Notes: generated by a model not told the origin, from the letters alone. A DNA stretch of 64,000 nucleotides from Boswellia sacra (GCA_013180625.2 SNVD02003180.1:62001-126000); one strand, 5' to 3'; shown: positions 1 through 12,033, counted from the stretch's first letter. Program-made: numbers and translations.

Positions 1-625
1 GTTTGAGATAATTACATTGGGGTTAGGAAGTATTTTAGTGAGTTAATCAAAGAAAAAGACTTAAATAAGCTCAAAAGGGGTAACCAGGGATCAATTTCAT
101 TCGAAGGCTGGCTAGAAAAGCTTGAACGATCCAAAGATGGCCTAAATCATTTCCCTAATATTGTACAGTCTAGGATTCTGCCTCGAGTGGCCATCAAACA
201 AGTTCTAGAATTCATTGCATAAACCTTCTCTAAGCAAAAAAAATGATTAAGTGATTATGGCGATGTCCCCAGTGTGTTCAAGGAATAAAGCAAACCAAAA
301 CCAAAAATAGTTTAAGCGAACAGATCTGTACATAATTTATCATTTCCTAAAATTTATTATCAAGTCAATCACTTTCTTATCATAGGCCTACAAAAAATAA
401 AAGAACAAAGGTACGTGGCATTGTTAGACCTGAGTCAAGATTGTATATTTCAATAATCCTTAGGACCAGTAGCCCGTAGACTTAAGGTTTTCAGCTTACA
501 AACCTTTATTATAAAATAAACAAAACATGACACAAGATATTTAATATTCAAACAACAGTAAAGAAACAAGCTACAATTTTATTAAGTTAGAATGTGTTTC
601 AAGGGTTGAAAGAAACCCCCTATTC
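1..625. other. No gene seen at left edge
   Basis: AT-rich sequence with no convincing open frame. It lies on the downstream side of the minus-strand Ty3/gypsy relic, so it could hold that element's 3' part. I see no second copy of the LTR found at 2393-4037. Confidence 0.4.
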
Positions 626-630
626 TGCCA

Positions 631-667
631 TTCTCTCTCTCTCTCTCTCTTTCTTTCTCTCTCTTTT
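631..667. repeat. CT microsatellite
   Basis: A run of CT dinucleotides broken by TTTC steps, ending in a T run. On the minus strand it is a GA-rich purine tract. It sits just beyond the conserved 3' motif of the gypsy relic, where a polypurine tract would be expected, but simple repeat expansion is an equal explanation. Confidence 0.8.
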
Positions 668-683
668 TTGAAAAACAGTGGGT

Positions 684-716
684 TACCTCCCAACAAGCGC
701 TTGGTTTAATGTCCTC
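684..716 (-). other. Conserved 3' motif of Athila/Tat-type gypsy elements
   Basis: Read on the minus strand this stretch contains AAGCGCTTGTTGGGAGGTAA. I recognise it as a motif commonly found in the 3' internal region of plant Athila/Tat-type Ty3/gypsy elements. Its order (LTR, primer site, gag, this motif, all on minus) fits an element that has lost pol by internal deletion. Confidence 0.55.
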
Positions 717-1125
717 AACCCAACATTGCATACAAACAAAGTAAAACAAATTGAAATAAATAAGAAAATGAAAGCGCTCATAAGATCAAAGTAAAAGTAA
801 AATAAAAAAATTAAAGGAAGAAATGGAAAATATTGTATAGGAAGATAAAACCTGATCACGACATATGAGAGTCATAAAAGGAATCTCTTCAAAATGCAGA
901 GAGTGATTTACCACAATCAAATCATTGAGGTGGTTTTTCTCTTTCTTGCTCGTTTGTAAGAATGGAAGAAATCAAAATTTCTTTCCATCCTTTATTCTCC
1001 TTCACCTCAAGCTTGTGCAAAGTTTCCTTTTTACGCTCATCCATCTTTGACACTGTGACTCTATTTGGAAAAGGTGGAGAAAGAGCACAAGAAAGAATAA
1101 AAGTTGTAGGACTTTCCTCGAAAGA

Positions 1126-1935
1126 TTATGCATTGCTCATGACAGGAATGGTACCACTCTCTTCATGGGTTACTTGCTTTTCAACACTTTTCTCGTTAGC
1201 TTGTGACTTCTTAAGTGTAGTCTCCAATCGTTTTCCACCTCTCAAAGTTATTGTACTAACATCCCCATTTGGGTCGATCATCGTTTCATAAGGCAATTCC
1301 TTTGAACTTTGACTCTTTAATTTGCTCATAGTTGTAGCTAGTTGACCCATTTGAGTCTCCAAATTTTGAATACTTGCCCTTGTTTCTTGTTGAAACTGCA
1401 TGGTAATAATGGCAAATGTTTCGACAATATCTTCAAGAGACGTACCTGAATTTTGTGTAGTTGGTTCTAGTTGTGCTTGGAAAGGTGATTGCATTCTTTG
1501 CATTGGTTGTCCTCGAGCTCCACCCATGTTCTTTGATTTTGCCACAAATTGAGAAGTGCATGTTGAAAGTTGTGCCATGACTTCCTCCAAACTAATAGTA
1601 CAGTCTTGAGGTTGAACGTAAGGAGAATTCACAAGGTTTTGATCATTGTAGCATGAGTGGTTGGGATAATTTGTCCAAGAAGAGTTACATGTGTTTGAGT
1701 CTGTATTTGGGGACTGAGAGTATTGTTGCCCTTGAAAGTTTGATGCATAATATGTTGGGTAAGTGTTTGAGAATGCAAAAGGATTCCCAACTTGACAATC
1801 AATGCTATGATGATTTTCCCCACACAACTCACATATCTCATCAACATTCGAATCTCCCAATTGTCTTGTTAAGTCCGCTAAGTGAGCTTTTGAGTTTTGA
1901 TGCATCCACAGAAGCATAATTAATTTCCATGGCAA
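1126..1935 (-). pseudogene. gag: Ty3/gypsy Gag fragment (Athila/Tat-like)
   Basis: A 269-codon open frame encodes the C-terminal half of a retrotransposon Gag. Near residue 35 there is a zinc knuckle of the form C-x2-C-x3-H-x4-C (CELCGENHHSIDC), which binds RNA during particle assembly. It is followed by an Asn/Tyr/Gln-rich stretch typical of these Gags, a predicted helical Gln/Glu-rich segment, and a TLRGGK motif near residue 230 that is characteristic of this family. The N-terminal capsid part is missing or broken upstream (about 1936-2350), and no protease or reverse transcriptase follows. The open length reflects recent decay rather than function. The family assignment is firm; the lineage is likely but not proven. 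Confidence 0.8.
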
Positions 1936-2361
1936 GCTATTTTAGTCATCACAAACACTTGGTCTTGAAATCGCAAGGTATGCTTTAATCCGCTTGAATT
2001 GTTCATGCATTCCGTCTATCTGTCATGAATCTGCACATAAAGTACATATTAAGCAAAGAAAAGAATTTTTTTTCTTTTTTTAATTACATTTTTACCTTTT
2101 TTTACTTTTTTACTATTTATTATTTTACCAGAAATTTCAAAAATAATAAAAAAAACAAAAAGGAAGAATAAAATAACAAGAGTAAGAAATGATGCTAAAA
2201 GACTAAAATGAAAATGAAAAAGTAAATGGTAGGTAAAAGTGAAAGATTAGAAAAATAAAAGAAAAATAGAAATTAACACGAACAAATAAAAACACAAAAT
2301 TCAAATTAAAATCAAATAAAACAAGAAACTAAACAAAATAAAATAAATCAATTGGAAATTC

Positions 2362-2392
2362 AATCCTCGACGATAGTGCCAAAAACTTGATG
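2362..2392 (-). other. Primer-binding-site region of the gypsy relic
   Basis: On the minus strand this reads AGTTTTTGGCACTATCGTCG, then AGGATTG. It matches the plant gypsy leader TTTTTGGCGCCGTTGCCGGGGATTG apart from C-to-T and G-to-A changes, as expected for a methylated, decayed copy. It marks the boundary between the 5' LTR (higher coordinates) and gag (lower coordinates). Confidence 0.65.
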
Positions 2393-4037
2393 CGTTCGAA
2401 ACTAGCAAGTATATTAGTCGCACAAGTAATAAAGTGATAAGTAAAGTATCGTTCTCATGAGGATCAATTCTAATCAAATTTGTTTAAAACAATAAATTTG
2501 AGGGTTGGGTTGGGGAGGGTTGGGGGGGTTTGGGTTTTGTTTGTTTGATTGATCGAAGTAACGATAAAGAAACAATAAATATCGATAATTAAAATTACAA
2601 GATATGAATTTGCAATAAAGAAACAACAGTAGTAAAAGCATGGTCAATGGATCATTCTCCACCACCAGATATGAATTTGTGAATTGATTACGAGATTGTC
2701 ATCCAATTACAACACTGAAATTATCAATCGTAGATAACAACAAGCTTTGTTACCCAAATCTTTTCTTAGTTTGTAGGTAAATAAAACAAGCTATTTATTT
2801 AATCTCTTTCGATTAAACAAACTAGAACAAACTCTCTAAATTTAATTCAATTGAAGCATTACAATGAGAAAGACATGTTGATCTAAGCAATAAACCCACA
2901 AGCTCGGATTATTTAACTTGAGTTATATTTTCCAATTGCAATCTCTAACTACAATTTTGATGCTTTTAATGATTAAAAATTCAAGACAATTATGGATCAA
3001 GATTTCTAAACTAGCAATAAACGATAACCAGATTCCATTTAGTTGGCCATGGCAAACAAAATTAGCAATTAATCATGAGCATTAAACATGGGAAAATAGA
3101 AGCAACTTCAATTATAGCATTGTATAACATTCTCTTGAACAATCTATGCACACACTTCATATCTAGGGCTTTGAAATCACCCTCAACTAAATAGGATTTA
3201 GTTACACATGTTTATAAAATTACACACCATACAAATTAACAACATAAGAATTCAAAAGAAGGAAAGAAAGACTTAGCAGATCATGTGGGACATTCTCCTA
3301 GTAGATGAAATTCCGTAGACTTCTTCCTCCTTCCTTCAAGGTTTCTTTCTGCTTCCTTCTACACTACTCCTACACTACTCATAACTTAAGAGAATTTGAA
3401 AGAGATACAAGAGAGAATGTAAATTGTGTGTTCAGATGGAGAGAAATTAGCCCTTTTATATGGATGTGTCTAGGGGACAAGTTGGTGGAGACAACTTGAT
3501 GCATTAGGTGTAGATCGGATCTATGTCTTCTTTTGCATTCTTTTCACCTCCTCCCACTTGTGTAGGTCACTCCTTTCATCATGGTACCATTTATTTAATC
3601 AACTAGATGAACATTACATGCGCAAGAATATGTTCTAATGTTCCAAAACTAAGAATAACCTCATCTACACAAAATGGTAACTCATGATGAAAAATTAAAG
3701 TGAAAACATGCAAAATTACCACTCTGCACTACTCTTGGTATTTCGACCAGAACTTTCAATATACAACTCGAATTAATGAACTATAAAGTTCTTTAGAAAC
3801 TAGACTTTCAGAACTTTTCAATGGTATATGGCTTAAAATTTGGTTCATTGGAGATTAGTCAATTATTTCGAGAAGTTGACCGTCTCGCATAGATAAAAAT
3901 GAGAAGTTTTGCTCCATTTTAGTGTAAACTCTTTCAAAACTCCTATAATCATCAAAACAACACAAAATATAAAAATACCAAGAAATATAACAAATAAGTA
4001 TAGAGAAATTGATACAAAAAAAATATCAATAATGACA
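2393..4037 (-). mobile_element. Ty3/gypsy 5' LTR, about 1.65 kb
   Basis: The right part of the minus-strand element. Read on minus it would start TGTCATTATTG at about 4037 and end just before the primer site at about 2393. The segment 2665-3360 is clearly homologous to 39436-40170 in the same orientation, which shows it is repetitive and part of an LTR. It contains a TATA-like promoter at 3451-3464. No matching second LTR is inside the window, so the exact ends are inferred from TG/CA and the primer site only. Confidence 0.6.
3451..3464 (-). promoter_or_regulatory. TATA-like box in the gypsy LTR
   Basis: On minus the sequence is TCCATATAAAAGGG, a good plant TATA box at a position suitable for LTR transcription towards gag. 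The related LTR at 39436-40200 has a weaker TTTTATAGC at the equivalent place. Confidence 0.45.
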
Positions 4038-4205
4038 GACTTACAATATAAATTTTACAATATGATATGATAGCTTAAATAGCAAATCCTATTGATGATG
4101 CAAATTTTCCTAATCCATTTTTGTTTTTTCCTCCTCCAGTAAATTTTTGTCATATATATTGCTATTTCATATTGTAAAATTTATATTATATAAATATTGT
4201 AAGTC
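4038..4205. repeat. Small foldback (MITE-like) element
   Basis: Arms of about 37-45 bases at 4038-4074 and 4161-4205 are imperfect inverted repeats of each other. The outer ends are GACTTACAAT and ATTGTAAGTC. The 168-bp size, AT-rich arms and unique middle fit a tiny MITE. I see no convincing target duplication. It directly abuts the inferred outer end of the gypsy LTR. Confidence 0.5.
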
Positions 4206-5446
4206 TAACATCACTCAAATAATATATAAATAAAGACTTATCACCGTTCTCTTCGTTTTTTTTTTATATTCAATCCTTAATTATCCCCAGTACAAGCCGA
4301 TGAATCATCTCATTTCTCTATTTATCTCTCTTGGGAGGGCTTTCGATATTTCGATTATATAGAGCATAGTCTATTTTGTTAGAGGAATTTGTGCTTTTGT
4401 GTTGTTTCCTCTTCCTGTTGTGCTTCTTTTTTTTTTTTTTTCCTTTTTGTGTGTGCAACTCGATTAACAGTAACATTCTTCACTTGATTTGACTGTTGTC
4501 TGCAGCAAAGATTAAGTATGCCACTGCAGCAGCCATCTAAGTTGTAGCCTTTGCAACAATTACTTCAATCTTTTGTCTTCTTGAGTGGGTCAATCATAAA
4601 TAGAAGTGCCTCGTCAATTGTGGGATGGTTGATTAGTTGGCTAATTACTACCCGGCTAAGCAGAAGATTCTCTTTCACAATTGAGGGCTTTTATCTTGGC
4701 TCGAACTTTTAGAAGACAGTTGGTGTGCATGTGATTGATGTTTTTTTTTTTCCCTCTTGTGTTGATCAAAAGGTGTGGCTAAAAATAGATAGAGGAAAGA
4801 GCTTCGGGAAGTAAGTATTTAGATGGTAAGCACCACTGCCACGGCTACCATTGTATTCAATTAATTTGTGGTAGTATTTGTTTTGCATTGTAAAGCTTTC
4901 GTTTTGTTTCCCTCTGTATCTTCGGTTAAGACTTTACTATTAAACCGGATTGGCAAACTTAGTTGTTGTTAACCAAGGAAGAAATGACTTTTATTTTGCC
5001 AAGCATGATTAGGTATCATAAGATTGTTCCATCTCTTTGTTATTATTAGGAAAAATATTTATTTTTCTGTTATTTAATAAATTTCCATATTTCTTCGGTG
5101 GTTGAATTTTTTAGTTTTGTCTTCATCATATAAGCAAGTAACAATCATGAAACTTAACTAGAGAGTTCTCTGTTTTGAGGTTTCATTTATTCAATTCAAT
5201 TTCCCATCTCAAGTTACGGTGTACTTTCCATTCTACTCAAGATGGTCAATCTTCTATCGGAGCATCTTCTACATAAATTTGTTTGCATGATGTTTCTCTG
5301 TTTGTGTTTGCTCATCTGTGTCACCCCCACCCCCCAACCAAAAGTTTCAACTCCTTGTACAAATTTAAGATATTCTTTAACATGTTTCGGCTACCAAGCT
5401 ATAAATCAAATTTTAGTTGGTGACATGTGAATTACTTGAAATCTAT
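4206..5446. other. Intergenic, no confirmed gene
   Basis: T-rich non-coding sequence. Around 4507-4612 one + frame would encode a short hydrophobic segment (KYATAAAI, stop, VVAFATITSIFCLL) after a CTGCAG that resembles a splice acceptor. The in-frame stop and the lack of a recognisable family keep this from being called a gene. It could be an exon of a decayed membrane protein gene or chance. Confidence 0.3.
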
Positions 5447-5740
5447 GCTTTAGTTTGTATTTTAGATACTTGTTATATATTGGCCATTAGTGTTGATAGC
5501 TTGAAACTCTACTTTCTTGGATATATAGCTTGGATTTTACTTGCATCAGGTGGAAACTATCTACTCTAAGTTAAGTATATCTTGATTTATAGTTTGCTTT
5601 AGTTTGTATTTTACATGTTAGATAGTGGTCATTATTGTTGATAGCTTGGAACTCTACTTTCTTGGATATATAGCTTGGATTTAAACTTGCTTCAGGTGGA
5701 AACTATTTACTCGAAGTTCTAAGTAAATCTTGATTTATAG
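5447..5740. repeat. Tandem duplication of about 149 bp
   Basis: Unit 1 (5447-5592) and unit 2 (5596-5740) share long identical blocks such as AACTCTACTTTCTTGGATAT, offset by 149 bases, with scattered substitutions and small indels. No coding potential is seen. It looks like a local unequal-exchange or slippage duplication. Confidence 0.85.
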
Positions 5741-7227
5741 TCTTGAGTTTGCAAGATCATATTATTTAGTCTTTCCATAATTTGGCTTCTACTATCATTG
5801 ATGATTGCCTCTAAGCAACACATTAAACTATATACAAGTCTTTTCATTGGCTAAGGCTTTCAATGTAAGTGGGTAGGTAGATTTCTACCAGTATTTGCAT
5901 CTTAAAAGCATGTATGACATAGAAAAGGCTTTTACGCTTGGCATGGTTGTGGCTGACTTTGTAAGGGTCTTCTGAGCAAAGTTGTAGTTGGATTTCTATA
6001 TTCCAATTCTTGACCTTTATCGTAAATTCATAATGCAATTTTGTTATGAAAGTGCAAACTCGAAAATTTCATTTTGGCATGATTTTTGGGGTGAATTTTA
6101 TTTTTATTGATGCAATATTATATTATAACAATCTTTCCATTCTCAAGTTTTTGAATGACAATTTTCTTTTTTTATTTTGTTTATGAATGTAGGCTATTAT
6201 GTTGGAGAATTGAAGTCCATGACTTTGTGGTTGCGCTTGGATATCTTAGGTTGAGTTTTGTTTTAATCCCATCTTTTTACTCAAGCATATGAACTTCAGG
6301 TTTTTTTTCTCTTTTCATGGTATTTTTACTTTAAATTGTTTGGTTGCCTGCGTTACCTCAAGTGTTTTTATTTATTGTGTTTGATATGACATGTAATGTT
6401 TTATTAATTATGCAGATACAACTGAGTTTTTGAGTTTGGATCAAGCAATGGCATAACTGGAGTAGTTACTGGAGCAACCATAAAGAGATATTTATTTCTA
6501 TTCTTGCCCACCCATGCTTATTGTTCTTCCAAGAAATAATTGATTTTCTTGTGTTACTGAGTCAATAGATTATTTGTTTAGATTATTGAGGAAGCCATTG
6601 CCATTAGAAAATAGAAGCCCATATAAAGTGTTCTGCTCTGAATACAAGTCATTGCCATTAGGTCAATTAGGAGTCCATGTAGATTTTTTTTTCCCGCACT
6701 ACAAAGGAAGGATCGGACATGACAAAGATGCATGTTTAGCAGTCAATTATTGTCCCTTATATCATTTACAGGTCTTGACGAGTATGCCGCCATTAAAAAA
6801 TTCCCAATTCAACAAGAGCTCTTATGTGATCTAGTAGCTTGGAGTGACAGATAGGCATGTTCAGCAGTCAATTATAATCCCTTAGCACCTCAGTTGAAAC
6901 TCTTTTTAATGATTCACACGCCTTCATCAGATTTACACTTGAATGGGTTGCAGAAACAAACAAGCTAAGTCCTACAGACGGATGGCATTTGTCAAGTGTT
7001 GATCTCTTTCAAACCACTGTGTAGACATTTGTCGACCTATCCATTTGTTCATACATATGAACACTTGCAAAAGTTGTAAGCCAAACCAAGTGAAGTGTAT
7101 ATCTATATGTAGACATGAAAATTGTAAATGAAATGATTTATATGCATTTGGGTCACGATTCAAAGGATGAAGTACAATTAAAGTTCCAACAACTAATTAA
7201 ACATAATAAAGGGTATAAAGTGATATC
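5741..7227. other. Intergenic, short unsupported frames only
   Basis: AT-rich, with short open frames (for example 6574-6834 on +, 86 codons) that match no family I know and lack conserved motifs. CAG-ending sites near 6414 look like splice acceptors, so a decayed or non-coding transcript is possible but not supported. Confidence 0.3.
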
Positions 7228-7374
7228 AAAACCAATCTTTCCACAAAACACCAATGTTTTCGTAAGCTTTGTTATCAGACTGGGATTTTCTTCAAGAAGA
7301 TCAATGGCAGCAATCTCAGCCCTTGCAAGATATGGGGGCAAAGAAGTATAAAAAACATATTTAGAACTGCTCAA
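7228..7374 (-). pseudogene. LCB1: Broken exon of serine palmitoyltransferase subunit 1 (LCB1)
   Basis: On minus an acceptor-like TTGCAACAG at 7375-7383 precedes a frame with LSSSKYVFYTSLPPYL, then AIDLLEENPSLITKL. This matches the part of plant LCB1 around the conserved SLPPYLASAAI segment. LCB1 is the regulatory subunit of serine palmitoyltransferase, the ER enzyme that starts sphingolipid synthesis. A single-base deletion near 7256-7261 moves the next conserved stretch (equivalent to a VLWK-like sequence) out of frame. No other LCB1 exons were found nearby and no pyridoxal-phosphate fold is encoded. This is an isolated pseudo-exon; because an intron boundary is kept, it came from genomic DNA and not from a processed transcript. 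Confidence 0.7.
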
Positions 7375-7383
7375 CTGTTGCAA

Positions 7384-8739
7384 AACATTAGCACATTAAA
7401 ATTTTAATCAAGCGGTGTGCAAAGCAGAACTTCCAAATACATTATCGTGATGTTGCTCTGGCTTAAATAACTGTTAGAGCAAAAGAGATTAATTAGGTAG
7501 TATCAGGGAAGAGCAACATCAATTAGGTGATATCATGAGCAGGTATCTCCATCAGTAACCATATTTTTTATGGACAAGGGAACATGAAGAGGTTAAACTT
7601 GATTTAAACATATTGAAAGAATTATGTCAGAACCAGTTGTGAACTTCGAGTGTTATCATCATAAAACTGCTAAAGTAATCCAATAAAACAAAAGGAACTT
7701 AAACGAGCAAGAATGTCATTTTACTCTTTTTAATATCTGATCCCAGATCCCATGACTCGGCTACAAATGGAGCTTCACCTTCAAAGGAAAAAAATTGATT
7801 TACGGACTGCAACGCCAATCAATATCAAATTGTCGGGGTTTGAGTCGTGTGTTGTCCTTGAGGGTTCTTTGTGCCTCTTACGATTTTCTTTTTCCTTCAT
7901 TTGGGAGTCACGAGGTTATCTCTATTTGCCCCATACGAACAACAGTCTCACCACCACAACCATTCTCCAAAATCCCAACAGCACCCAAGCCCCAACCATC
8001 AGAACGAACCCATGAAAGGGCCCCCACATCGCAAACCATCAGCAATCAAATCTTAGTCATCGTTACAAATCCACTGTAGCCATCGTCAAAGACCCATATT
8101 TGAATCCTACCTTCAAGTCCTTCAAGCACGTAGTCAAACTCAATTCCAACAGTTCAAAAAAGCCTGGGTTCATCTCCAAAAACAAAGAACTCTAAAATAG
8201 AATTCGACACAAAATTGAATTCAGCAAATAATTATAGACACCATTGTAATTCAATGGCACGATGATAAACCATGCAATCTTTTGAAAATGAATCAATCAA
8301 CCCTACAAAGAGACCTAAAATCGAACCCAGATCCCAATGCGACAAGTTAGAGCGGGAAAACCCATTAGTTGGAATCTGGAAAGAGCCCAATCTTAATCTG
8401 GGTAAACCAAAAGATAATGGCCATTACAGAACGTGAAGAATCCACGCCGCAGAGGAAGATTTACCTTAGTGGAACTAGAGCTGAGTCTAAGTAGCACTGT
8501 GGAGGCATCAAGCTTTGTTGTTGGATCGAAATCTTGGTGATGGTCATGGTGAACAAGGTGGTGGTGGTGGTTGTGGTGGAGGTGCAGGAGCATGATTTAA
8601 AGTCGTTGTACGGTTCCCGTTCAAGCCAGTTGGATATGGGTTGGTAGCAGGCAGAGAGACCGTGATGGAATTGCGAGAGACGAAAGGGTTGGGAACGAGA
8701 CTCGGCAATTTACAACTTTTATACGTGGTTTGGTTTACA
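7384..8739. other. Intergenic, possible decayed 5' region on minus
   Basis: No recognisable gene. On minus, 8460-8600 holds a His/Pro-rich low-complexity frame followed by AAGGTAAAT, which resembles a donor site, so a relic first exon is possible. It does not match the LCB1 N terminus. The frames at 8393-8593 and 7752-8079 are low in complexity and unsupported. Confidence 0.3.
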
Positions 8740-9790
8740 ATTTTTGTACAAAATAAATAGTAAACGATCATTGAAACCAAAATGAATGATGAATTTGTCT
8801 AGTAAATATAGAACATTATATCACCATCTGCTTAGGATTTTTGTATACTTATTTATGATATTTATATTTTTATTCACTATTTTTATAAAATTTGGCTATA
8901 TCCTTCTTCGGTAAATAGTAACTTTGTTTACGATTTTTATTTTGTGGTTATGACTTTTACACATTAATTTATGATTGTTACTTGCAATTTACAACTTTTG
9001 TCTGAAATTGCTAAAGGTCAATTTGGGAAAAATAAATAGTAAATTTAGCTACAAAATGTGAAACTAAATATTGCGATTTATGACTTTTTAAGGTATTTAC
9101 GATTTTTATATACTTATTTACGATTTTTACATGTTCGTTTATGACTTTTGAAAATTATGGTTTTCTCACTCTTTGGATGAACAAAGATTGCGTTTACAAC
9201 TTTTTATTTGATATTTATGACTTTTTAATATTGGTTTGCAACTTATATTTGTAATTTACCACTTTTCCACGAAATTATTAAAGGTCAATTGGGGGAAAAA
9301 TGAATAGTAAATTTGGCTATAAAATATGAAACTCAATAGTACAATTTACTACTTTTTTAAAGTTATTTATGATCTTTATGCACTTGATTATGACTATTAT
9401 ACACCTATTTATGGCTTTTGAAAATTATAGTTTTCTCTTTTTTGGGATGAACAATAACTATGTTTACAATTTTTTCTTTGCGATTTACAACTTTTTAACA
9501 TTGATTTACGATTTTTATTTGTAATTTACGACTTTAATCAATTTAGGAAAAATGAATAGCAAATTTTGACTAGAAAATGTGAAACTGAATAGTAACATTT
9601 ACGACTTTTTTAAAGATATTTATGACTTGTTTATATTTGTTTACGACTTTTGCATACTCTTTTACAATTTACTAAAATTTTGGTTTTCTTTACCTCGGGA
9701 TGAATGGTGATTACAATTATGAGTTTTTATTTGATGTTTATGATTTCTGCGCAAAATTGCTAAAGGGCAAACTTGGAATATTGTACAGTG
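8740..9790. repeat. Degenerate tandem repeat, about 220-270 bp unit
   Basis: About four units. Each has the anchor TAAAGGTCAATTTGGGAAAA followed by AATAGTAAATTT (anchors near 9012, 9278, 9536 and 9757, with a partial unit from about 8740). Within each unit the short phrase TTTACGACTTTT recurs many times with variation. There is no coding potential. It looks like a local satellite derived from amplification of one element. Confidence 0.75.
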
Positions 9791-9973
9791 CTTTTGGCCA
9801 AATAATAGTTAAAATAATAATATTAATTTGGCAAGAGAACCATAGCTCATGGGTAGGAATATTGCCAGTTGTTGAAACCGGCCATAGCCTTTTATTGTTG
9901 CCTGTCTCTTATTCTAGATTGCTGCCAAAGTGTCATTCATCCACCTGCCTTAGATACAGTTGTGCTACAGTGA

Positions 9974-10282
9974 CTAAAGTACCTGTACAACAGTAGTATT
10001 GTAGCCAGACCATAAGCTTTGAGAAGAGATGATATCATATGGGCAATCTATGTGGACATCAATTTGTAACAGCGCAAACTTTGGATTAAAGACCTTGACT
10101 TTCTCCCAATAAAACTCTTGGCTAATAGAAAAATCACAATCTAAGCGAGCAATAGACAGTCCCCTCATATAATTAGGTTTTCTGGGATTGGGATTTCGAT
10201 GGATTATTTTCAATCCGACAAAACCTGACACTATCAAAATATTTTTTAAAAAAGTAGCTTTTGCCACGTGTAAGCCAATCAT
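9974..10282 (-). other. Unrecognised 102-codon open frame
   Basis: An open frame of normal amino-acid composition with no family I can name, no motif, no neighbouring exon and no duplicate in the window. It could be a relic exon or chance. It lies just outside the hAT-like element starting at 10398. Confidence 0.15.
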
Positions 10283-10397
10283 TAGTTATATGTACAATAT
10301 TATCGTAGTCTTTGCCTTACCAAATCAATCATATAAGATTAAAATTTTTCCCGTTTCTACCCTAACCTGATAGGCTTTGAAAATTGAGAACCCTAAG

Positions 10398-11682
10398 GCT
10401 ATGTTTGGAAGTCGAGACTGGACTGAATTATGATTAGAACTAGATTGAGACTGGACTAGACTAGGACTAAGAATTTAAAACTGGACTATATATAGTGTTG
10501 TCTTATATTTGGTGCAACATGGGATTAAACTATATTATTATTTAATAATTTTTAAGAAATTAATTTTTAAAACATAGATTTGTTTAATTTTTATGCAAAT
10601 TTATTTGAATAAAATTTAATTTAATTATTTATAAAATATTTTATAATATTATAGTTATTTTTTCATAATATATCTATAATATTATTATTGTATAATAAAT
10701 TTATTTTATAATATTTTTCTTATTTATTATTTTATCATAATTTTGATTTTAAATATATACTAATTTAATTATTCCTTATAAATTTTATTTTTATTCAAGC
10801 TTAACAAAAATAAAATGAATTTAAAATTTTATATTAAAATATTAAATAAATTTTAATATTTCTATCAAAATAGTGATGAAAAATATATGTTTTTTTAACT
10901 TTAGGAAGTGATAATTATATAAATTTTAAATTTAAATTTTATAGTATTGTGATTTGTTGTATTATTGTTATATCATTTTTATAAAAAAATAATCAAGATT
11001 AATGTTAGAGAAAACTAATTATACATTTAAAATAATTAAATATTATAATTTATTGAAATTTTTTAATTATTTCTATATAATATTTTACATGTATTTTATT
11101 AATTCTATATCATTATATTAATATTATTTAATAATATGTTGTTTTATTTATTAAAATAAAATTGTAATTTTAAAATTAATATTAATTAAAAATATGAATT
11201 ATTGAAAATATTAAATTGAAATACAATTATTTATTATATTTTAATATTTACCTAATTATATGACATTTAAATATTATTATTTAAATTATTGAAAATAATG
11301 AATTACACGTTGTAATTATTAATATTAAAATAGGATAAATTAAGACTTTTATAAATTCTAATATAATTATTTATCGTTTTTAATATTTATTTAATTATTA
11401 AAATTATTGAATATAATAATTTATATAATATAAATATCGATATTAAAATATGATAATTTGAAATTTATATAAATTGAAATATAATTAATTATTATTATTT
11501 AAATGAAAAAAAAGATAGTCCTAGTTTGGAGACCCGTGGGGGGAGGTGGGTCTCCTTGGCCGAAGATTTTGGCTCTATTAAGAGGAGTGGGAACTAATAA
11601 CTTGTCCTGTCCCAACTTTTAAAAATCGCACAAACAAGGTCCAGGACAAAGATTAAAACATTAAGCCCGCCTCCCAAGCACG
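10398..11682. mobile_element. hAT-like non-autonomous element, 1.28 kb, AT-rich
   Basis: Flanked by the same 7-mer CCCTAAG at 10391-10397 and 11683-11689 (7 of 8 bases also fit an 8-bp duplication). The left end starts GCTATGTTTGGAAGTCG; the right end read on minus starts CGTGCTTGGGAGGCGGG. Together they form an imperfect terminal inverted repeat. The left subterminal zone repeats GACTGGACT-type words, a pattern I know from plant hAT-type MITEs. About 900 bp of the interior (10500-11500) is extremely AT-rich with no open frame. It needs a transposase supplied elsewhere. Confidence 0.7.
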
Positions 11683-11689
11683 CCCTAAG

Positions 11690-12033
11690 TCTACTTCTCC
11701 TCGACCGTTCAACGAACCCTTGCCGCCTCTGGCTCCACTTGCAAGGCAGTCACTCCTCTACGGTTCCACCCACCGCCGCGGCGTCGCAAGCCTCACTTCC
11801 AGCCGCCTCCAGCCGCCACCAGCTCCACTTCAGCACTTCTCGGCACTCCTTCAAGCGTTGACTCTTCTCCACGCGTCCAACGTCTCTCGTGATCAGCCGC
11901 TCATGACGGTCTCCACCCTCCATTCTCCTCTGTTAAGGTCGCCTCCACCGACTCTCCTCTGTTTCTTGCTCAGCAGCTCATGGTTCCTTTCGGGTACCTC
12001 TCATGTGTTTATTTTTTAAGGATTTGATTCTTG
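11690..12033. other. GC-rich leader-like segment
   Basis: An abrupt rise in GC after the AT-rich element, with a 99-codon Ser/Pro/Leu-rich frame on + (11720-12019) that matches no family. It resembles in composition the GC-rich stretch before ORC2 (20690-21000) and the interior of the hAT element at 44880-45180. It may be the start of a degraded transposon gene or a lost host gene. Confidence 0.3.

Noticed and set aside
1653..1919. Plus-strand frame opposite the gypsy gag
   Set aside because: It is a shadow of the minus gag frame with its zinc knuckle.
6574..6834. 86-codon + frame
   Set aside because: No recognisable motif, no copies, and within unconstrained-looking intergenic DNA.
8393..8593. 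His-rich minus frame (HHNHHHHLVHHDHH)
   Set aside because: Low complexity from a CAC/CAT run; no known metal-binding family around it.
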